DNA of 64,000 nt from Bacteroidota bacterium (GCA_022711405.1 JAKLFC010000003.1:238843-302842), one strand, 5' to 3'; positions 1-9,216 are shown, counted from the stretch's first letter. Notes: generated by a model from the sequence alone, not told the origin. A program made the numbers and translations.

Positions 1-24
1 ATGTAACACTTTAATGAATATGTA

Positions 25-495
25 ATGAAACCCGGAATTGCAGAAGTACTGGAAATTCATGAAAAAGGAAAGCGCGACAGCCTGATCCCCATTCTCCAGG
101 AGATCCAGGAGAAAGAGGGGTATCTTTCAGAAGAAGCCGTGGTGGAGGTGGGGAAGCATCTGGATATTCCATCGAGCCGTATCTATGGTGTGGCAACATT
201 CTATAACCAGTTCAGGTTTCAGCCCACCGGCAGGTATCACATACAGGTCTGCCGCGGAACAGCATGCCATGTGCTGGGTTCTGCGACGGTCCTTGAGCAT
301 CTTGAGAAGCTGTTGCATATCAAGGCGGGACAGACCACAAGGGATGGCCTGTTCAGCATCGAGATCGTCGCGTGCATCGGCGCCTGCGGACTGGCACCGG
401 TGATCAATGTCGGCGGTGAATTCCATGCACAGGTCGACGCGGCAAGAGTGGCGGAAATCATTGATGAGTACAGAAAAAGGGAGGAAACGATATGA
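25..495 (+). CDS. hydC: [FeFe]-hydrogenase subunit HydC (NuoE-like)
   Basis: This 156-residue protein is the thioredoxin-fold [2Fe-2S] subunit of a multimeric NAD-linked [FeFe]-hydrogenase, homologous to complex I NuoE. The four cluster ligands are visible as C76 and C81 (VCRGTACH) and C117 and C121 (ACIGACGLAP). The length is normal for the family. In the complex it passes electrons between the flavin subunit and the hydrogenase chain in the cytoplasm. Its stop codon overlaps the start of hydB by four bases (ATGA), and hydA follows, so it belongs to this hydrogenase and not to respiratory complex I. The ATG at 25 is the first in frame after a short AT-rich stretch; the promoter probably lies to the left of the window. 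A nuoE of another NADH-dependent enzyme is the only alternative, and the neighbours argue against it. Confidence 0.93.
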   Translation: MKPGIAEVLEIHEKGKRDSLIPILQEIQEKEGYLSEEAVVEVGKHLDIPSSRIYGVATFYNQFRFQPTGRYHIQVCRGTACHVLGSATVLEHLEKLLHIKAGQTTRDGLFSIEIVACIGACGLAPVINVGGEFHAQVDAARVAEIIDEYRKREETI

Positions 496-2441
496 TCAGC
501 GATACGATGACAGATGCCAGGCAATTGTTACTGGAAAAGCTGTGGAGTCAGGAGCCGGTCCTTCATGCAGTTCCCGAAGAGGATCTGTTCCGGCAATTGC
601 GGAGGGAATACCTCCTCAAACCGGTGATATTTATAGGTTCCGGAACGTGTGGGCTGGGTGCGGGAGCTGGTAAGACCCTGCAGGCGGTTCAACAATATAT
701 AATGGAAAAGGAAATAGATGCAGACATTGTTCAGGTAGGCTGTATTGGCATGTGTTCGGCGGAGCCTCTGCTGGATGTTCAGCTGCCCGGCAGGAACCGT
801 CTGTGCTTTCAGAAGGTCACCGCCGATAAGGTAAACCCTCTGCTTGATTCCGTTTGGAACGGAGAGCCTGTGGAAGCTGATATCCTGGGGCAATTTAGGG
901 GCGATTCAGCCGGAGAATGGGATAGCGTCCCTTACCTGGATGAGCATCCGTTTTTTGCGCATCAGACACGGGTCGTACTGAAGAATTGCGGTATCATTGA
1001 CCCGGTCAGCATCAAGGAATATATTGCCCACGGCGGATATCAGAGCCTGCTGAAGGTACTGCATACATGCAAGCCTTTTGAGGTATGCAACAAGGTAGAG
1101 ATCAGTGGCTTGCGTGGACGTGGCGGTGGCGGTTTTCCCACCGGCAGGAAGTGGAAATTTGCCAACCAGACCCAGGCGGACCAGAAGTACCTGATCTGCA
1201 ACGCGGATGAAGGAGATCCCGGAGCTTTCATGGACAGAGCCGTCATCGAGGGGGATCCTCACCGGTTGATCGAAGGTATGGCCATCGCCGCGTACGGTAT
1301 CGGCGCTTCCAAAGGGTATGTGTACATCCGTGCCGAATACCCTCTGGCCATTCAGAGGCTCCGGATCGCCATGACCCATGCCCGCCAGTATGGATTGCTG
1401 GGTAAAGACATTGCCGGTACAGGATTCGATTTTGACATCATCATCAAGATGGGTGCGGGGGCTTTTGTTTGCGGAGAAGAAACCGCATTGATGCACAGCA
1501 TCGAAGGCAAGCGCGGGATGCCGCGGCCCAGGCCTCCCTTCCCGGCTGTCAGCGGCCTGTTCGGCAAGCCTACCGTGATCAACAACGTGGAAACCCTGGC
1601 CAACCTGCCCGGTCTGCTGGAAAAGGGGGAAGAATGGTTCAGCTCGATGGGAACGGCAACCAGCAAGGGCACCAAGGTGTTTGCCCTGTCAGGGAAGATC
1701 AGCCGTACCGGGCTGGTCGAGATACCCATGGGGACAAAGCTACGCGATATTATTTATACGATCGCCGGTGGCGTCCGCAACGGAAAGAAATTCAAAGCCG
1801 TCCAGATCGGGGGCCCTTCCGGTGGCTGTATCACGGAGGCCAACCTCGACATCGAGATCGATTATGAATCGCTGATCCGTGCCGGGGCCATGATGGGTAG
1901 CGGAGGCCTGGTGGTCATGGATGAGGATACCTGCATGGTGGATGTGGCCAAATTCTTTATGGATTTCATCCAGCGCGAAAGCTGCGGGAAATGCATTCCC
2001 TGCCGTGAAGGAACACGCAGGATGCTGGAGATCCTGGAAAGCATCACCTCCAAACCGGTCAACACAGGCAACCAGCCCCTGACGCGCTTTCGTGGAATCA
2101 TCCAGCTGGAGAAACTCGGAAAGGTGATCCGTGAAACATCCCTCTGCGGACTGGGGCAAACGGCCCCCAATCCCGTACTGAGCACCCTCCGATGGTTCAG
2201 GGATGAATATGAATCGCACATCTATGAGCGTAAATGCCCGGCAGGGGTATGCACCGACCTGCGAACCTTCCGGATCGATGTGGATAAATGCACCGGGTGT
2301 ACCGTATGTTCGAAGAAATGTCCCACAGGCGCCATCATCGGCGCTAAAAAAACGGCCCATTTCATCATTGAGGAGAAATGCATTGGTTGCGGCAGCTGCG
2401 AAGAAGCCTGTAAATTCGGTGCCATTTTTATAAGAGAATAA
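492..2441 (+). CDS. hydB: [FeFe]-hydrogenase subunit HydB (NuoF-like, flavin and NADH binding)
   Basis: This 649-residue protein is the NAD(H)- and FMN-binding subunit of the trimeric hydrogenase. In order it shows an N-terminal thioredoxin-like domain (about 40-125), a NuoF core with the glycine-rich NADH/FMN motif GRGGGGFPTG (209-218) and CNADEGDPGAF (236-246), an SLBB segment, the [4Fe-4S] motif ESCGKCIPC (496-504) with a later C552, and a C-terminal ferredoxin domain with two CxxCxxCxxxC motifs (C600-C610 and C630-C640). The layout matches the bifurcating HydB of Thermotoga. The N-terminal domain shows only three candidate ligand cysteines (C53, C84, C88), whereas Thermotoga HydB has a C-x4-C pair. 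The start at 492 overlaps hydC by four bases; an ATG at 507 is possible. NAD rather than NADP specificity is assumed from the family. Confidence 0.93.
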   Translation: MISDTMTDARQLLLEKLWSQEPVLHAVPEEDLFRQLRREYLLKPVIFIGSGTCGLGAGAGKTLQAVQQYIMEKEIDADIVQVGCIGMCSAEPLLDVQLPGRNRLCFQKVTADKVNPLLDSVWNGEPVEADILGQFRGDSAGEWDSVPYLDEHPFFAHQTRVVLKNCGIIDPVSIKEYIAHGGYQSLLKVLHTCKPFEVCNKVEISGLRGRGGGGFPTGRKWKFANQTQADQKYLICNADEGDPGAFMDRAVIEGDPHRLIEGMAIAAYGIGASKGYVYIRAEYPLAIQRLRIAMTHARQYGLLGKDIAGTGFDFDIIIKMGAGAFVCGEETALMHSIEGKRGMPRPRPPFPAVSGLFGKPTVINNVETLANLPGLLEKGEEWFSSMGTATSKGTKVFALSGKISRTGLVEIPMGTKLRDIIYTIAGGVRNGKKFKAVQIGGPSGGCITEANLDIEIDYESLIRAGAMMGSGGLVVMDEDTCMVDVAKFFMDFIQRESCGKCIPCREGTRRMLEILESITSKPVNTGNQPLTRFRGIIQLEKLGKVIRETSLCGLGQTAPNPVLSTLRWFRDEYESHIYERKCPAGVCTDLRTFRIDVDKCTGCTVCSKKCPTGAIIGAKKTAHFIIEEKCIGCGSCEEACKFGAIFIRE

Positions 2442-2469
2442 TACCTCGTCAACATAATACAGTGGAACA

Positions 2470-4194
2470 ATGGATTGTACGATTGAAGTCAACAACAAGA
2501 AGATTGCGGCGGAAAAGGGCGAATTACTGATCGACGCCCTGTCCAGGAACGGGATCAGGGTCCCAACGCTGTGCCATATGAAAAATTTCATGCCTTCCGG
2601 TTCATGCCGGATGTGCGTGGTGGAAAACCAGTCCAACGGAAGATTGATCACCTCCTGCTCCTATCCAGTGGAAGAAGGAATGAAGATTCAGACAAATTCA
2701 CCCAGGGTGGTTGAATCCAGGAAGGTGATCGTGGAACTGCTCCTGTCGAACCATCCTGATGATTGCCTGTACTGTGTGCGCAACGGAAAGTGCACGCTGC
2801 AGGATCTTGCAGGGGAACATAATGTGGTCGAACGCAGGATCAGCGGAAAGAAGAATGATCATCACAAAGACCTTTCCAGCCTGAGTATTGTCCGCGATCC
2901 TGACAAATGCATCCTCTGCGGAAGATGTGTAAGGGTTTGCGAAGAGGTGATGGATGTCTCGGCCATTGATTACATCAACCGGGGAAGCCGGTCGGTCATC
3001 GGCACGGCATTCAATAAGGGATTGAACGTTTCCAGCTGCGTGAACTGCGGGCAATGCATCCTGGTATGCCCGACAGGAGCCCTTTCCGAAAAACCGCACA
3101 TCAATGAGGTCCAAATGGCATTGAATGATAAGGATAAAATGGTGATCGTACAGTACGCCCCGGCGGTGACTGTATCGATCGCAGAGGAGTTTGGACTGGA
3201 ACCGGGTGCCGATCTCAACGGCATGCTCAACGCAGCCCTTCGGAAGATGGGTTTTGACAGGGTGTATGATACTTCTTTCTCAGCCGACCTGACGATCATG
3301 GAGGAGTCGGCCGAACTGATCCATCGCATTCAGAACAACGGCGTACTGCCGATGATTACCAGCTGCTGCCCTGCCTGGATCAAATACGCAGAGGAGTTTG
3401 CCCACGATATGCTACCCAATCTTTCGACGTGCAAATCGCCGCAGCAGATGCTGGGAGCCGTGGTCAAGAGCCATATCAGCGAGAAGGAGCAAAAGGATCC
3501 CCATCAGATCTATTCGGTGTCGATCATGCCGTGCGTGGCCAAGAAGTTCGAGGCACAGCGGGAGAATATGACGCACCGTGGTATTACCGACGTTGATGCA
3601 GTACTGTCGACACGGGAGTTGATCCGGCTGATCCGGTTGTACGGGATTGAAATTGAAAAGCTGGAGCCTGAAACGGCCGACTCGCCACTGGGAGTGAGAA
3701 GCTCTGCCGGAAAACTTTTCGGCAACACTGGTGGTGTGATGGAAGCTGCCATCCGCACAGCCTATTACGCCCTTACAGGAAAGGATCTGGTCAGTTTCCG
3801 GATCCCAGAGATAAGGGGATTCAGGGGAAGGAAGGAAACCCGTATTCGCATCGGTGACCTGGAGCTGGGTGTGGCAGTGGTCAGTGGTCTGAAAAATGCG
3901 CACCTGCTGCTGGAAGAGATCCGCAATGGCAGGAATGATATTCATTTTATTGAGGTGATGGCCTGCCCGGGCGGATGTGTGGCAGGCGGCGGGCAGCGTA
4001 TCGGGTGCGGGGAGTCGGATATCCTTGCGCGCATGCGCACCCTCTATGCCATCGACGACCAGGAAACCATTAAAATGTCGCATAAGAATCCCGAAGTGGC
4101 AGAATTGTACCGGGAGTTCCTCGGTGAGCCGCTCGGGCATAAAAGTCATGAATTGCTTCATACAAGTTATATGAAACGTGATGTGATGTTGTAG
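2470..4194 (+). CDS. hydA: [FeFe]-hydrogenase catalytic subunit HydA
   Basis: This 574-residue enzyme interconverts protons and H2 at the H-cluster. It carries a [2Fe-2S] domain (C35, C46, C49, C63), a His/Cys-ligated [4Fe-4S] site (H95, C99, C102, C108), two ferredoxin clusters (C147-C157 and C190-C200) and a complete H-cluster domain: TSCCPAW (297-303), MPCVAKKFE (353-361) and MACPGGCVAGGG (497-508). The cluster ligands fall at C300, C355, C499 and C503 with proton-donor C299, the same residue numbers as I recall for Clostridium pasteurianum CpI. No C-terminal extra [2Fe-2S] domain is present. It lies 28 bases after hydB and two bases before the sensor kinase. With HydB and HydC it probably forms an electron-bifurcating or NADH-dependent H2-evolving complex (group A type). 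All catalytic residues are present, so an active enzyme is expected. Confidence 0.96.
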   Translation: MDCTIEVNNKKIAAEKGELLIDALSRNGIRVPTLCHMKNFMPSGSCRMCVVENQSNGRLITSCSYPVEEGMKIQTNSPRVVESRKVIVELLLSNHPDDCLYCVRNGKCTLQDLAGEHNVVERRISGKKNDHHKDLSSLSIVRDPDKCILCGRCVRVCEEVMDVSAIDYINRGSRSVIGTAFNKGLNVSSCVNCGQCILVCPTGALSEKPHINEVQMALNDKDKMVIVQYAPAVTVSIAEEFGLEPGADLNGMLNAALRKMGFDRVYDTSFSADLTIMEESAELIHRIQNNGVLPMITSCCPAWIKYAEEFAHDMLPNLSTCKSPQQMLGAVVKSHISEKEQKDPHQIYSVSIMPCVAKKFEAQRENMTHRGITDVDAVLSTRELIRLIRLYGIEIEKLEPETADSPLGVRSSAGKLFGNTGGVMEAAIRTAYYALTGKDLVSFRIPEIRGFRGRKETRIRIGDLELGVAVVSGLKNAHLLLEEIRNGRNDIHFIEVMACPGGCVAGGGQRIGCGESDILARMRTLYAIDDQETIKMSHKNPEVAELYREFLGEPLGHKSHELLHTSYMKRDVML

Positions 4195-4196
4195 CA

Positions 4197-6221
4197 ATGA
4201 AGGAAGGGAAAGAAATCATAGTACCCATGAGTGCTCCGGTTAGGGATAAGTTGGTCTATACGGTCAAGGACAGGTGCAGGGTGTGTTATACGTGCGTGAG
4301 GGAATGTCCGGTGAAGGCGATCCGGATCATTAACGGACAGGCGGAGGTGATCAGCGAGCGCTGCATCGGTTGCGGAAATTGTGTGGTGGTGTGCAGCCAG
4401 CAGGCGAAAGTCTATGTGAATCAGGTCCGTCAGGTAGATGAACTTCTTTCTTCTTCTGAAACCGTGGTTGCCCTGGTGGCCCCCAGTTTTCCGGCTGAGT
4501 TCACGGAATTCAGCGACCACAGGGATTTTGTGGGAAGACTTCGGGCACTGGGTTTTGACCACGTGATGGAAGTGGCTTTCGGGGCTGATCTTGTTGCCAG
4601 GGAATATGCACGATTGATCGACAGGATGGATACCCCAATGATGATCAGTTCCGATTGCCCTGCCATCGTCTACTATATCCGTCACTACTATCCTGAACTG
4701 GTGCCTCATCTGGCGCCAGTTGTCTCTCCGATGGTCGCAACGATCCGTGTGGCCAGGAAGAAGTTCGGGGAACAGATCAGGCTGGTCTTCATAGGACCCT
4801 GCATCGCCAAGAAAGCAGAATCCACGGAAGTGGATGAAGTGATCACGTTCAATGAACTCAGACAGCTTTTTGAATTGCATCCGGATGATCTTCGGAAGGC
4901 TGTACCTTCCGATTTTGATCCTCCCCATGCCGGAAAAGGAGCCATATTCCCTTTAAGCAGGGGATTGCTCCAGTCGATGAACAAGGAGGATGACCTGTGC
5001 AGCGGAAACATCCTGATCGCAGAAGGAAAGCCTCAGTTCAAGGACGCCATCCGTCAGTTCGGTAAAGAACTCAAGGAAACCCATCATCTCCAGCTGCTTT
5101 GCTGTGAAGGATGTATCATGGGACCGGGTATGTCGGCTAACGGTCAGCGGTACATCCGCCGCAAGGAGATCAGCGGCTATGCCAGCAAAAAAATGTCGGA
5201 TATCCGGCACACACAATGGATGAAGGATATGGATGAGTTCAGCGGTATCGAGCTTGGCAGATCCTTCAGGCCGGCCGACCGGCGTATCCCTCTCCCAAAT
5301 CTTGAAGAAGTGGACCAGGTGCTCCTTCGCATGGGGAAAAAGAGCCCGGGCGACCACCTGAACTGCGGAGCCTGCGGCTATGACACCTGTGAAGAACATG
5401 CCATTGCCATCCTGGAAGGACTGGCAGAAACGGAAATGTGCCTGCCCTATACGATTGAGAAATTACACAAGTCGATCGAGGAACTGAATTTCTCCAACGA
5501 TCGACTGGCATCGGCACAGCAGGCGCTGAAACAATCCGAGAAGATGGCAACCATGGGGCAGCTGTCGGCAGGAATTGCACACGAGCTCAATAATCCCCTC
5601 GGTGTGATCACCATGTACAGCAATATTCTGATCGATGAGTCACGACCTGACGATCCGATCCGGAAGGACCTTGAACTGATTGCCGAGCAGGCCAGCCGTT
5701 GTAAGAGCATCGTTGGCGGGTTGCTCAATTTTGCCCGGAAGAACCAGGTCAAACTGGAATCCACCAACATGAAGGATTTTATCGACCGAAGCATCCAGTC
5801 CATCATCAAGTCCGACAATATCACCGTCACCTTCGAATGCACTGCCAGGGACACGGAATCCATGATCGATCAGGATCAGATGATGCAGGTACTTACCAAC
5901 CTGGAGAAGAATGCCGTGGAAGCCATGCCCGATGGCGGGAACCTGAATATCATGCTGTCGGGCGACCAGGAAACCATTGAGATCAAAGTAAGTGATACCG
6001 GCACGGGGATCACCCGGGAAAATATGGAGAAGATCTTCACTCCTTTCTTTACTACAAAAAAACTGGGGAAAGGAACCGGATTGGGTTTACCCCTTATCTA
6101 TGGAATCATAAAAATGCATCGTGGACAGATCACCGTGGCATCCAACGCCGATCCGGCTGAGGGCCCGACAGGAACCACCTTTTCGATTCGGCTGCCGCGT
6201 CTGTTAAACCAATTAAATTAA
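4197..6221 (+). CDS. [FeFe]-hydrogenase-like sensor histidine kinase
   Basis: This 674-residue cytoplasmic protein fuses a hydrogenase-derived sensor to a histidine kinase. Two ferredoxin motifs (C27-C37 and C56-C66) come first. A hydrogenase large-subunit domain (about 85-350) follows, keeping the four H-cluster ligand positions: C154 (SSDCP), C202 (GPCIAK), C302 and C306 (CCEGC). Next is a PF04060-type Fe-S motif (C390, C393, C398, C415) and a short coiled coil (about 420-450). The kinase has H-box AHELNNP with H462, an N-box around 568-576, G1 SDTGTG and G2 GKGTGLGLP. The proton-donor Cys of active hydrogenases is Asp (D153), and both H-cluster Met positions are replaced (G200, L301). These changes are typical of sensory group C-like proteins rather than catalysts. 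No PAS domain was seen. It probably senses H2 or cell redox state and phosphorylates the next two proteins. Function is inferred. Confidence 0.85.
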   Translation: MKEGKEIIVPMSAPVRDKLVYTVKDRCRVCYTCVRECPVKAIRIINGQAEVISERCIGCGNCVVVCSQQAKVYVNQVRQVDELLSSSETVVALVAPSFPAEFTEFSDHRDFVGRLRALGFDHVMEVAFGADLVAREYARLIDRMDTPMMISSDCPAIVYYIRHYYPELVPHLAPVVSPMVATIRVARKKFGEQIRLVFIGPCIAKKAESTEVDEVITFNELRQLFELHPDDLRKAVPSDFDPPHAGKGAIFPLSRGLLQSMNKEDDLCSGNILIAEGKPQFKDAIRQFGKELKETHHLQLLCCEGCIMGPGMSANGQRYIRRKEISGYASKKMSDIRHTQWMKDMDEFSGIELGRSFRPADRRIPLPNLEEVDQVLLRMGKKSPGDHLNCGACGYDTCEEHAIAILEGLAETEMCLPYTIEKLHKSIEELNFSNDRLASAQQALKQSEKMATMGQLSAGIAHELNNPLGVITMYSNILIDESRPDDPIRKDLELIAEQASRCKSIVGGLLNFARKNQVKLESTNMKDFIDRSIQSIIKSDNITVTFECTARDTESMIDQDQMMQVLTNLEKNAVEAMPDGGNLNIMLSGDQETIEIKVSDTGTGITRENMEKIFTPFFTTKKLGKGTGLGLPLIYGIIKMHRGQITVASNADPAEGPTGTTFSIRLPRLLNQLN

Positions 6222-6227
6222 CCTATC

Positions 6228-6614
6228 ATGACTAAAAAAGTATTGATCGTGGATGATGATCCCGATTCACTAAGCCTGCTTAAATTCCATGTGGAAGGTT
6301 TTGGATTTGAAACCATAACCGCCGACAGTCAGAAGGAAGGCGAGGAGATCATCCGGCAGATGAAACCTGACCTTGCCATCTTCGACCTGATGATGGAGAA
6401 CAAAGACAGTGGATTCATCCTGAGCTATAAATTCAAGAAAATATATCCCGATGTCCCTGTCATCATTGCCACTGCCGTTACGGCAGAAACAGGAATGATC
6501 TTCGGACTGGACACCGAAGAGGAAAAGAACTGGATCAAGGCGGATCTCTACCTGGAGAAAGGCATCAGGCCTGACCAGCTCCACCGCGAGATCAATAAAT
6601 TATTGCAACTGTGA
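6228..6614 (+). CDS. receiver-only response regulator
   Basis: This 128-residue protein is a single CheY-like receiver domain. The acidic pocket (DDD at 9-11), the phospho-acceptor D53 (IFDLMM) and the conserved lysine K111 (LEKG) are all visible. There is no output domain. It starts six bases after the hydrogenase-like kinase, so it is most simply the phosphate acceptor or shuttle for that kinase. Single-domain receivers usually act by protein-protein contact or relay phosphate to another module; the receiver-kinase gene that follows is the obvious partner. The residues after the phospho-site (MMENKDSG) show a short insertion relative to CheY, common in Bacteroidota receivers. Confidence 0.85.
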   Translation: MTKKVLIVDDDPDSLSLLKFHVEGFGFETITADSQKEGEEIIRQMKPDLAIFDLMMENKDSGFILSYKFKKIYPDVPVIIATAVTAETGMIFGLDTEEEKNWIKADLYLEKGIRPDQLHREINKLLQL

Positions 6615-6637
6615 TCCGGATTTAAATCTATTCTATC

Positions 6638-7789
6638 ATGGAAAAACTAAAAGTACTGGTCGTTGATGATGAACCCGGAATACGGTCGGGCATCCACAGG
6701 ATCCTGCGGAATTTTTCTGTGGGGTATCCTTTTATGGAAGAGGATTTCCAGTTTGAGCTCATCGAAGCCGAAACGGGTGAAAAGGCCATCGAGATCATTG
6801 AATCGATGCCGGTGGATATCATCCTTCTGGATAATAAACTGCCTGGCATCAATGGCATCGATGTGCTGGAGTACATCAGCAAGAAGCAGTACGATGTACA
6901 GGTGATGATGATCACCTCGTATGCTTCTCTGGACCTGGCCGTGAAAGCAACCAATATCGGGGCGTATAATTTCATTCCCAAACCCTTCACCCCTGATGAA
7001 TTAAAGGTAGCGATGGAAGGGATCACCAAACACCTGTTCCTGAAGCGAATGACCCGTCAGTTGCATAAAGAGGGAAAAGAGGTCAGGTTCCAGTTCCTTT
7101 CCGTGCTCTCCCACGAGCTTAAATCGCCGATCAATGCGATCGAAGGGTACCTCCAGATCATGAAAGAAAAGCAGGTGGGCGATAAGATCGATGATTATGA
7201 GGTCATGATCAGCCGGAGCATCGAGCGATTGAAAGGGATGAGGACACTGATCATGGATCTGCTGGATCTTACCAGGCTGGAATCGGGGAAGAAACAGCGG
7301 GAAATTAAAAAGATCGACCTTTCGGAAATTACCAAAATGGCCATTCACTCAATAGAACCCATGGCGATACAGAAGAACGTCAGGATCTATTACGATAACG
7401 GAGAACCCTGCTACCTGAACGGCGACAGCGCCGAGGTAGAGATCATCCTGAACAACCTTCTTTCGAATGCCGTAAAATATAACAAAGAGGGAGGGCAGGT
7501 GTATGTCCATGTCAAAGGAACCGACGACAGGGTCATCATTAAGGTGGAGGACACTGGTATCGGGATGACGGAAGAGGACCAGGAAAAGCTGTTCCAGGAG
7601 TTTGTCAGGATCAAGAATGTGAAGACCAAGAACATCACTGGCAGCGGTCTTGGATTGTCGATCGTAAAAAGGCTTGCGGATCTGTACGCCGGGGATGTCC
7701 AGGTGACCAGTAAACCCGATGTGGGAACCTCCTTTGCCGTTACGTTGATGAAAAATGCTGAAACAACGGATACAATCCTACTCCAATGA
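6638..7789 (+). CDS. response regulator receiver-histidine kinase hybrid
   Basis: This 383-residue protein has an N-terminal receiver (1-125) with phospho-site D65 (ILLDNKLPG) and conserved lysine K115 (IPKPF), then a HisKA dimerisation domain with H159 (LSHELKSP), and a HATPase domain with an N-box (NNLLSNAVKYN), G1 VEDTGIGM and G2 GSGLGLSIV. There is no membrane segment, so it is cytoplasmic. The receiver-first order means that its own kinase activity is probably controlled by phosphorylation, for example by the hydrogenase-like kinase directly or through the small receiver upstream. It overlaps hydG by four bases. No DNA-binding domain is present, so the final target of the relay must lie elsewhere or be a protein. 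Confidence 0.87.
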   Translation: MEKLKVLVVDDEPGIRSGIHRILRNFSVGYPFMEEDFQFELIEAETGEKAIEIIESMPVDIILLDNKLPGINGIDVLEYISKKQYDVQVMMITSYASLDLAVKATNIGAYNFIPKPFTPDELKVAMEGITKHLFLKRMTRQLHKEGKEVRFQFLSVLSHELKSPINAIEGYLQIMKEKQVGDKIDDYEVMISRSIERLKGMRTLIMDLLDLTRLESGKKQREIKKIDLSEITKMAIHSIEPMAIQKNVRIYYDNGEPCYLNGDSAEVEIILNNLLSNAVKYNKEGGQVYVHVKGTDDRVIIKVEDTGIGMTEEDQEKLFQEFVRIKNVKTKNITGSGLGLSIVKRLADLYAGDVQVTSKPDVGTSFAVTLMKNAETTDTILLQ

Positions 7790-9216
7790 AATTCACTCCG
7801 GAAAGATACCGTATCGAAGATATATCAGGGCAACCTTTTATTGATCCCGAAGAGATCTGGGAATATATCAACCATGCACAGCCGACCATGGAAAAGGTCT
7901 GGCACATCATTGAGCGGTCGCTGAACAAGAACCGGTTATCCCTGGAAGAGGTGGCTTTGCTCATCAAGGCTGAAGATCCTGAGATGGTTCGCGCTATTAA
8001 GGAAGGCGCCAGGAAGCTCAAGGAAATGGTGTACGGTCAGCGCATTGTGCTCTTTGCCCCCTTGTACGTCGGCAATTCCTGCATCAACAACTGCAAATAC
8101 TGTGGTTTTAAGGCCTCGAACCGGCAGGCGGTGAGACGAACCCTCACGCGTGATGAACTTATTGAGAATGTGAAGGCGCTGGAAGATGAAGGACAGAAAC
8201 GGCTGATCCTGGTCTATGGGGAGCATCCTTCCTATACACCTGAGTACATAGCCAGTACGGTTCGTACCGTTTATCAGGTGAAGAAAGGCAACGGCGAGAT
8301 CCGCCGGGTGAACATCAATGCGGCTCCGATGGACGTGGAAGGTTTCCGGACCATCAAGCAGGCGGGCATCGGTACCTACCAGATTTTCCAGGAAACCTAC
8401 CATCCGGAGGCGTACACCTGGTATCACCCCAGCGGAAGGAAAAAGGACTATGCCTACCGGCTCGTGTCACTCGACCGTGCCCAGGAGGCCGGAATCGATG
8501 ACGTGGGTATCGGCGCATTGCTGGGGCTCTATGACTGGCGTTTTGAAGTGATGGCACTGGTGCGGCACACCAGCCACCTGGAAGCCTGTTTCAATGTGGG
8601 ACCTCACACCATTTCCTTCCCAAGAGTACAGGATGCATCTGATTATCAAATAGATGAAAGGTTCAGGGTATCCGACGAGGAGTTTGTCAGACTCATCGCC
8701 ATCCTGCGGCTGGCAGTGCCCTATACCGGGATGATCCTCACTGCGCGGGAACCTGCCCATGTGAGGGATGAGGTGCTCCAGTTCGGGTGTTCACAGATCG
8801 ACGGCGGTACGCGTCTCGAGCTGGGCGCCTACGCTGAGGAGGACCGTAATAAATTGCAGAACCTGAACCTGGAGCAATTCCTGATCAACGATGACCGTTC
8901 GCTGAACGAGGTGATCAATGAGCTGATCAATAAGGATTATATCCCTTCCTTTTGCACGGCCTGTTACAGGAAAGGACGCACAGGTGAGCATTTTATGGAA
9001 TTCTCGGTACCCGGTTTCATCAAACGCTTCTGTACTCCCAATGCCCTGCTCACACTGGCTGAATACCTGTGCGACTATGCTCCGCCCACTACCCGTGAAA
9101 GAGGATGGGAGCTTGTTCAAAAGAACCTGGATGGTATGGAGGCATCAGAGGGGAAGAAGGAACTGGAAGCAAGGCTGGAAAGGATCAGGCACGGGGAGAG
9201 GGATCTTTATTTTTAA
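7786..9216 (+). CDS. hydG: [FeFe]-hydrogenase H-cluster maturase HydG (tyrosine lyase)
   Basis: HydG is a radical SAM enzyme that splits tyrosine into p-cresol and dehydroglycine and converts the latter to the CO and CN ligands of the H-cluster. The radical SAM motif is C99-x3-C103-x2-C106 (CINNCKYC). The C-terminal auxiliary cluster motif fits CX2CX22C exactly (C390, C393, C416; CTACYRKGRTG), which separates HydG from the related thiazole enzyme ThiH. The length of 476 residues is normal for HydG. The start codon overlaps the upstream hybrid kinase by four bases, so the signalling genes and the maturases are probably translated from one message. hydF follows after 37 bases. Confidence 0.96.
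   Translation: MKFTPERYRIEDISGQPFIDPEEIWEYINHAQPTMEKVWHIIERSLNKNRLSLEEVALLIKAEDPEMVRAIKEGARKLKEMVYGQRIVLFAPLYVGNSCINNCKYCGFKASNRQAVRRTLTRDELIENVKALEDEGQKRLILVYGEHPSYTPEYIASTVRTVYQVKKGNGEIRRVNINAAPMDVEGFRTIKQAGIGTYQIFQETYHPEAYTWYHPSGRKKDYAYRLVSLDRAQEAGIDDVGIGALLGLYDWRFEVMALVRHTSHLEACFNVGPHTISFPRVQDASDYQIDERFRVSDEEFVRLIAILRLAVPYTGMILTAREPAHVRDEVLQFGCSQIDGGTRLELGAYAEEDRNKLQNLNLEQFLINDDRSLNEVINELINKDYIPSFCTACYRKGRTGEHFMEFSVPGFIKRFCTPNALLTLAEYLCDYAPPTTRERGWELVQKNLDGMEASEGKKELEARLERIRHGERDLYF

Noticed and set aside
25..2441. Respiratory complex I (NuoE/NuoF)
   Set aside because: The genes are followed by hydA and maturases, and HydB has the C-terminal ferredoxin extension that NuoF lacks.
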